From: Archangium minus
GTDB lineage: Bacteria; Myxococcota; Myxococcia; Myxococcales; Myxococcaceae
NCBI RefSeq assembly: GCF_044360475.1
Contig: NZ_CP043494.1
Coordinates: 6,634,001 to 6,698,000, forward strand
Direction of reading: 5' to 3'
Length of the DNA stretch: 64,000 bases
Shown here: positions 60,201-64,000 of the stretch, piece by piece
Layout: every line of letters begins with the position of its first letter
Numbering within the stretch: position 1 is the first letter of the stretch
Position numbers and translations under genes: made by a program
Notes under the pieces: model-generated
Told to the model about the DNA's origin: nothing
The model's database searches: none
Seen by the model: only the letters and a program-made list of their open reading frames with translations

Positions 60201-61220
60201 GGCGAGCTCCTGCGACGAACCACTCCAGAGCCGGACGCCGTCATGGCTTACATTCAAGCCGTTCACATGTTGCAGGACATGCACATCTTCTCGGGTGCAC
60301 GAGAGAAGGCGGAGGCCTCGATTGAGCGGCTCGAGGAGATCGTCGCCCCCCTCCTGCTCGACGATGCCGTGGTGCGCAGTCATCTAAGACTGACGAAGGG
60401 CATCTTCTTCCACTTCTTCGAGGCAAAGCCGTGGGAAGCCTTCACCCAGAGCGAGCTGGGGATTCGTGAGCTGCGTGAGCTCGGACTGGAGCAGGGCAAG
60501 AACACCATCCAGCTCAACGTCCTACAAACCCTGTTCGGGGAGACGTTGGCCGCGCTGGGCGACATGGCCGGCGCCTTGGCTCAGCTGCGAGAGGCCCTGG
60601 CTGATGCGCGTCGCATGGAGCAGCACATCATGGCAGCCCATATCCACCAACGGTTGCTCATGCTGCTTTCTGGCAGCCCGGATCCAGCGCACCACCAGGA
60701 GGCTCGGACCATGCTCCAGGAATCCACAGGGCTCCAGGAGGCCAATGCGCTCAGGGAAGGCATCGGCCACGTCATGCTCGCGCGGTTGGTGCTGGCCAAC
60801 GGCGAGCTGGACGAGGCGGAAACCCATGCACGCCAGGCCTGCGAGCTGTTGACGCCATTCCGGCTCCACCTCGTCGAAGCGCGAACGGTCCTCAGCTCCA
60901 TTCTGCGCGCCCGAGCAAAGCTCGCTGAGGCCCGGCAGGTGGCGGAGCTGGGTGTCCAGGACTTGGAGCGGATGGGGAACAACGGCGTGTACGCCGTCGC
61001 CATGCACCTGGAACGGGTGGAAGCCTGCTTCGCGCAAGGAGATGAGCTCGCGGGGGACGCGGCGCTCCACGAGGCGTTGCGGTGTGTGCACGCTCGTGCC
61101 AGCGACATCCCCTCCCCCACCGCTCGCGAACAATTCCTGCACCAGGTGCCAGAAAATGCCCGGCTCCTGGAGTTGGCCCAGCAGCGGCAGTGCGTCCCCC
61201 CACTCACAAGTCCCGTCTGA
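57243..61220 (+). CDS. Serine/threonine kinase-cyclase-like-AAA ATPase-TPR signalling protein
   Basis: A 1325-residue cytoplasmic regulator. Kinase domain (~20-290): glycine loop SRGGMGSIY, VALKLL lysine, catalytic HRDIKPANLF, DFGLAR, GTPGYMSPEQ. Next is a degenerate nucleotide-cyclase-like domain (~315-480), VLLVSLHGLTLEE, without the metal aspartates. An AAA/STAND-type ATPase (~480-880) follows: CVGREQELALLD, Walker A AAAGVGKSRLR, Walker B LLVLEDLHWSDA. The last third is TPR-like helical repeats. Such multidomain kinases are abundant in myxobacteria and integrate developmental or stress signals. ATG 57243 follows GGGGGGGAGG at slightly long spacing; an alternative start is ATG 57159. Confidence 0.9.
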   Translation: MYSSSDDTAPSNNPPGVLPRGAIVGGRFGIETLASRGGMGSIYRAKDSATGQPVALKLLHGATLPGAVYRFNRERALLSELSHPGIVSYVAHGTTERGQPYLVMEWLAGEDLAQRLQRQPLSLSESLSLLRRIGEALAEAHRQGIVHRDIKPANLFLRGGRPEDVVVLDFGLARLAEPSLMGVTGRNTVVGTPGYMSPEQASSQPEILPAADIFSLGCVLYECLTGKPPFAAPHFAAVLAKILYAAPAPLHTLRPGLPAGLQALVDRMLVKDPKRRLPDAATLLQELAALESEVLRPHVEMDLSSHRMKGGEPKLASVLLVSLHGLTLEETVNWDQGLALRDSLRTEFFPHGAQVELLADGSLVATLVPEHGTATDQAVLAARFALTFKARWPEAAVVLATGLSILDEQLPVGEPMDRAGRLLRRAERMPSSSSVVLDDITAGLLGPGFQLTRLDSGTFLLEGELLGADASRPLLGRPTPCVGREQELALLDLTLNACIEAPAAKALLVTAAAGVGKSRLRHEFLRRIERREQQVLLLQGRGEAMSAGASYGLLGQALRRLCRIEEGENLEARRVRLYWRVALRLPDTQAQEAVEFLGELCGIPFPEEHSPRLKAARSDPQLMSAQVGQALVTFLEAECAHQPVLLVLEDLHWSDALTIKLVDEVLRKLAEQPLMVLALAKPEVKELFPGLWSRHLQAVTLSGLSRKAGARLVREVLGQQVPEAVVQRAVEMADGNALFLEELIRMAAEGRGAEAPGTVLAVLQTRLMRMEPGARRVLLAASIFGRTFWSGGVNELLQREFEKELVERHLERLVELEVIEALPDSRFAGMEEYRFRHALVRDAAYALVPDTHRPLGHQLAGAWLEQVGEPEPMELAAHYQRGQRPERAAHFYTRAAEQLFERRDLQAAMRCVEAALACGVSGAPLTRLRALQAVVAFWMNELPMSLAQGSAVLNDLKVGSRLWCWLMGGLLVGNLYHGHLEEVGRLGELLRRTTPEPDAVMAYIQAVHMLQDMHIFSGAREKAEASIERLEEIVAPLLLDDAVVRSHLRLTKGIFFHFFEAKPWEAFTQSELGIRELRELGLEQGKNTIQLNVLQTLFGETLAALGDMAGALAQLREALADARRMEQHIMAAHIHQRLLMLLSGSPDPAHHQEARTMLQESTGLQEANALREGIGHVMLARLVLANGELDEAETHARQACELLTPFRLHLVEARTVLSSILRARAKLAEARQVAELGVQDLERMGNNGVYAVAMHLERVEACFAQGDELAGDAALHEALRCVHARASDIPSPTAREQFLHQVPENARLLELAQQRQCVPPLTSPV

Positions 61221-61336
61221 GAAACACCGCGCCCGGGAACAGGTCGAATGCGGAGCCCGGGCCTTCGAGCAATCGGTCATCACATTTCCAGGTCCCGCAC
61301 TCTCTCCAGATGGTCGCTCGCGAGAGGAGGTGTGCC

Positions 61337-62932
61337 ATGCCCTGGCTCCCTGGCTTGATCAACTCCGAAATCCTGTCCGTGCACGCCGCGTTGATACCCG
61401 GCGGGGCCAAAGGCCGGGTGCTCATGTTCGGTGGCGATGAGCACAACCCGGGCCAGGCGGGAAACGACGCGACGCCCGCGGACCCGGCCGACGTCGACCG
61501 CACCGCCCTCTATGACGTCGACACCCGGACGGTCACGCGCATCTCCTCGCCCACGACCGACGTCTTCTGCTGCGGCCATGCCTTCCTCGGGGACGGACGG
61601 CTGATGCTGGTCGGCGGCACGGAGTCCTGGCAGGGAGGAGGAGGTCCGGGCGGCGGCCACCAGCACCAGCACGGCAACTTCGGCGGGCATCAGGCCTGCT
61701 GGCTCTACAACGCCTCGCTCAACACCTGGACCCGGGCGGCGGACCTGGGCTTCGAGACCGGCCCGGGCCGGGGCGGAGGTCGCTGGTATCCCACGGTGCT
61801 GACCCTCCCTTCGGGCGACCTGCTCGCTATGGGTGGCCACCCCAGCCGTCGCAGCAACAACTGGCACCACAACAACAGGCCCGAGCGCTACTCCGCCGCC
61901 ACCGGCCGCTGGAGCTGGCTCACCTCGACGCTGAACTTCGAGCACCCTCTCCTGCCGGGCAACTGGTACCCACGGATGAACCTCATCCGCGGCGGCTGGT
62001 TGTTCATCACCACTACCCTCGGCGGCTCGTGCCGGTTCTTCGACCCGAATGCGGATGCCCTGGTCGGGCCCACGGTGGGGTCAGCGCCCGGCCACAACAG
62101 GGGTTGGGACTATGCGGTCATCCTCCTGCCGCTGGTGCCGGGCGACAGCTACCGCGCCCGGGTGATGGCGGTGAATGGCGTCAATCCCCAGAAGATAGAG
62201 CTGAACCTGGATGCAGGAGCCCCCACGCCGGCCTGGGGGCCCGCGGGGACGCGGACGGGGAGCGCCGCCGGCAAGGCGCGCAACTTCTCCTGCCCGGTCT
62301 ATCTGCCCACCGGACAGATTCTCGTGAGCGGCGGCATCAACGGAACCAGCGACAGCGACGCGGTCAGGGAGCCCGAAATCTACACGCCGGACATCGACTG
62401 GACGGCTCGGAGCTACGGCCCGGGACAGGGCGCCTGGTTGACGCTCGAGGGAGAGCCGGCCCAGGTCGCGCGCAACTATCACACCGTGGCGCTCCTCCTT
62501 CCCGACGGCAGCGTGTTCACGGCGAGCTCGAGCCAAAACGGAAACGCGGGTGACCCGAACGTGGTGGGCCAGAAGAACATTGAGATCTTCTTCCCACCCT
62601 ACTTCAACGCCCCGAACCGCCCGCGCATCGTCTCCAGCCCGCAGACGCTCCACTACACCTCGACCGAGTTCGTGCTCGAGACCGCCTCACTCTCCGAGGC
62701 GGCGTCCATCCGCAAGGTGGCGCTCATCCGCTGCGGCTCCGTCACCCACGCGGCGGACTACGACCAGCGCTACGTGGCCCTGGCCTTCACCCATGAGGCG
62801 GGGACCGCCAACCTGCGGGTGACCTATCCGGCCGACGCCTCGGTGTTGCCCCCGGGCGACTACATGCTGTGGATCGTCGATGCCATGGACCGACCCTGCG
62901 TCCAGGCACCGTTCGTGCGGCTGGCGCACTAA
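61337..62932 (+). CDS. Galactose-oxidase-like copper radical oxidase
   Basis: A 531-residue seven-bladed kelch enzyme of the galactose/glyoxal oxidase family with a C-terminal DUF1929 beta domain. The active-site residues are all visible: Cys78 in DVFCCGHAF (thioether partner), Tyr151 in GGGRWYPTV (Tyr-Cys radical), the Tyr-His pair in ARNYHTVALLLPDG, and the last copper His in GSVTHAADYDQR. A His/Gly-rich insertion lies at ~100-119. The family oxidises primary alcohols or aldehydes to give H2O2. GAGAGGAGG at 61322-61330 fits ATG 61337. There is no signal peptide, which is odd for a family that is usually exported. It starts 116 bp after the kinase gene. Confidence 0.85.
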   Translation: MPWLPGLINSEILSVHAALIPGGAKGRVLMFGGDEHNPGQAGNDATPADPADVDRTALYDVDTRTVTRISSPTTDVFCCGHAFLGDGRLMLVGGTESWQGGGGPGGGHQHQHGNFGGHQACWLYNASLNTWTRAADLGFETGPGRGGGRWYPTVLTLPSGDLLAMGGHPSRRSNNWHHNNRPERYSAATGRWSWLTSTLNFEHPLLPGNWYPRMNLIRGGWLFITTTLGGSCRFFDPNADALVGPTVGSAPGHNRGWDYAVILLPLVPGDSYRARVMAVNGVNPQKIELNLDAGAPTPAWGPAGTRTGSAAGKARNFSCPVYLPTGQILVSGGINGTSDSDAVREPEIYTPDIDWTARSYGPGQGAWLTLEGEPAQVARNYHTVALLLPDGSVFTASSSQNGNAGDPNVVGQKNIEIFFPPYFNAPNRPRIVSSPQTLHYTSTEFVLETASLSEAASIRKVALIRCGSVTHAADYDQRYVALAFTHEAGTANLRVTYPADASVLPPGDYMLWIVDAMDRPCVQAPFVRLAH

Positions 62933-62953
62933 GCGACCGAGGACAAAGTGAGG

Positions 62954-64000
62954 TCACTGCCGCGCAGGCGTGTACGCCAAGGGGGCTGCGCCATCTCCCC
63001 TCTCGAAGACGTAGCGTTGCTGCGGCAGCTCGAGCACGAGCGTGGTGCGGCCCGCCTCCTGCTGGACCAGGAAGTCGAGCCCGGCCATCGGCGGATCGAG
63101 CAGAATGAGCCTGCGAGACCCGTCCGTCTCCCGCTTCTCGCCCACGGCACTGCGCCACTCGCCCGCGTCGAACATGGCGCGGGAGCCCTCGATGTGCAGG
63201 GTGACGCGCCCGAGCCCCCGGTTGGACCAGGAGCCCGTCAGGGGCTTGATCCAATCCATGTCCGGCTGCTCGTGCAGTCCCACCACTCCCTTCGCGAACG
63301 CCTCCTGGCGGTTCTTCAGGGCGAAGTCGAGCTTCGCCTGGGCCAGGTCCTGGCCATCGAAGATCACCTCCAGGAACTTGCGGCGCACGGCGTTGCGGAA
63401 GGGGCCATCGCCCTGGACGTTCGTGAGCAGGACAACGCCCACGTTGGCCTCGGGCAGGAAGAACAGGTCCGAGCTGAAGCCCAGCGTGTTGCCGCCATGA
63501 TGGATGACACGGGCGCCATGGATCTCGCCCACCATGAGCCCCAGCCCGTAGCTCATCGTGTCGTTGATCTTCACCTGCGGCTCACGACGCGCGAGCAGGT
63601 TGGCCTCGGAGACGAACGGCTTGCCCTCTGGCGTACGGCCCTTGGACAGCTCGAGCATCACGTAGCGCGCCATGTCGCGCACGTTGGACCACGCGCCGCC
63701 CGCGGGGCGGACGGGGATGAGCGCCTCTTCCGTGGACAGGGGCAGGACCACGTAGTCGAACGCGAAGTTCATCCCGTGGGGTGAGGCGTGTTCCTGTTTC
63801 CTCGCGCGGGCGAAGTCGAAGGTGGTGGCCTTCATGCCCAGGGCATCGAAGACGCGCGTCTGCATCACGCGGTCATACGCCTGACCGAGCGGGAGCTTCG
63901 GCTCGGCGGCATGCGCGGCCATATAGCCTCCCGCCGTCACCATGGGGTTGCTGTACTGGTAGGTCTCGCCAATGCCCGTGGTGGGCTTCATCTGGCGCAT
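62954..64000 (-). CDS. Beta-lactamase-family serine hydrolase, C-terminal part (cut by window edge)
   Basis: 348 codons to the window edge; the start and the SxxK nucleophile lie beyond 64000. GIGETYQYSNPMVTAGGYM contains the Tyr-x-Asn motif (YSN) of class C beta-lactamase/penicillin-binding proteins. IHHGGNTLGFSSDLFFLPE is the HxG variant of the KTG motif seen in esterases and D-aminopeptidases of this group. The last ~100 residues form a beta domain (WSNRGLGRVTLHIEGS) typical of the DUF3471 tail. It is probably a periplasmic or cytoplasmic esterase or peptidase rather than an antibiotic-resistance enzyme. It converges with the oxidase gene across 21 bp. Confidence 0.85.
   Translation of the reverse strand: MRQMKPTTGIGETYQYSNPMVTAGGYMAAHAAEPKLPLGQAYDRVMQTRVFDALGMKATTFDFARARKQEHASPHGMNFAFDYVVLPLSTEEALIPVRPAGGAWSNVRDMARYVMLELSKGRTPEGKPFVSEANLLARREPQVKINDTMSYGLGLMVGEIHGARVIHHGGNTLGFSSDLFFLPEANVGVVLLTNVQGDGPFRNAVRRKFLEVIFDGQDLAQAKLDFALKNRQEAFAKGVVGLHEQPDMDWIKPLTGSWSNRGLGRVTLHIEGSRAMFDAGEWRSAVGEKRETDGSRRLILLDPPMAGLDFLVQQEAGRTTLVLELPQQRYVFERGDGAAPLAYTPARQ

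Noticed and set aside
62954..64000. Beta-lactam resistance gene
   Set aside because: The HxG variant and C-terminal beta domain fit esterase or peptidase relatives, and the nucleophile lies outside the window.

Overview
The window looks like chromosomal DNA of a large-genome myxobacterium (Myxococcota, Cystobacterineae type; I cannot name the genus). The reasons are the very high GC with matching codon use, many secreted lipoproteins of unknown role, a Ser/Thr kinase-AAA-TPR protein, a secreted caspase-like protein with its own ECF sigma/anti-sigma pair, multi-copy kelch lipoproteins and a copper-radical-oxidase homologue. No phage, rRNA operon, replication origin or CRISPR array was seen.

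Layout, 0-25 kb. The end of an SDR gene is followed by a zinc alcohol dehydrogenase and a small membrane protein. Next is a tightly coupled three-gene cassette (1.9-4.65 kb): GHMP kinase, fold-type II PLP enzyme and LysE exporter. It reads as phosphorylate, replace, export for an amino acid. An amidase-TetR operon follows, with a palindromic operator at its promoter. At 6.9 kb lie two tRNA gene halves in the wrong order and a terminator. Then come an FAD monooxygenase, a membrane-anchored protein, a cNMP-binding protein, a RarD permease, a VOC protein, a deleted quinone oxidoreductase, a hydrolase lacking its nucleophile, a nucleotidyltransferase, a GH114-like secreted glycosidase, a GFA protein, and a 984-residue metallophosphoesterase-dynamin GTPase fusion at 21.1-24.05 kb.

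24-27 kb is a scar zone: remnants of a group II intron reverse transcriptase, an IS91-like transposase, an alpha/beta hydrolase, a LysR regulator and an SDR. 26.9-33.7 kb holds a homocysteine methyltransferase and a three-gene module (small helical protein, LysM plus peptidoglycan-binding protein, and a 1371-residue TIG-repeat phospholipase D) that resembles a contractile-secretion effector cassette.

33.8-54 kb is dominated by envelope and secreted proteins: a DUF1501/di-haem operon; the ECF sigma / zinc-finger anti-sigma / caspase-barrel / lipoprotein operon (37.8-41.6 kb); three tandem seven-blade kelch lipoproteins, the first broken by one missing G; epoxide hydrolase; tannase-like esterase; HEAT lipoprotein; alpha/beta hydrolase; and YciI lipoprotein. 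A ~163-bp block (terminator, promoter region, RBS, signal peptide) occurs almost unchanged in front of two unrelated secreted proteins, at 37.4 and 51.3 kb.

54-64 kb: a 141-bp MITE-like element with TTA target duplication and two nested palindromes sits between the YciI gene and a short UvrA paralogue. A kinase-AAA-TPR regulator, a galactose-oxidase-like enzyme and a beta-lactamase-family protein cut by the window edge follow.

All functional calls come from motif recognition by eye. No database search or alignment was run.
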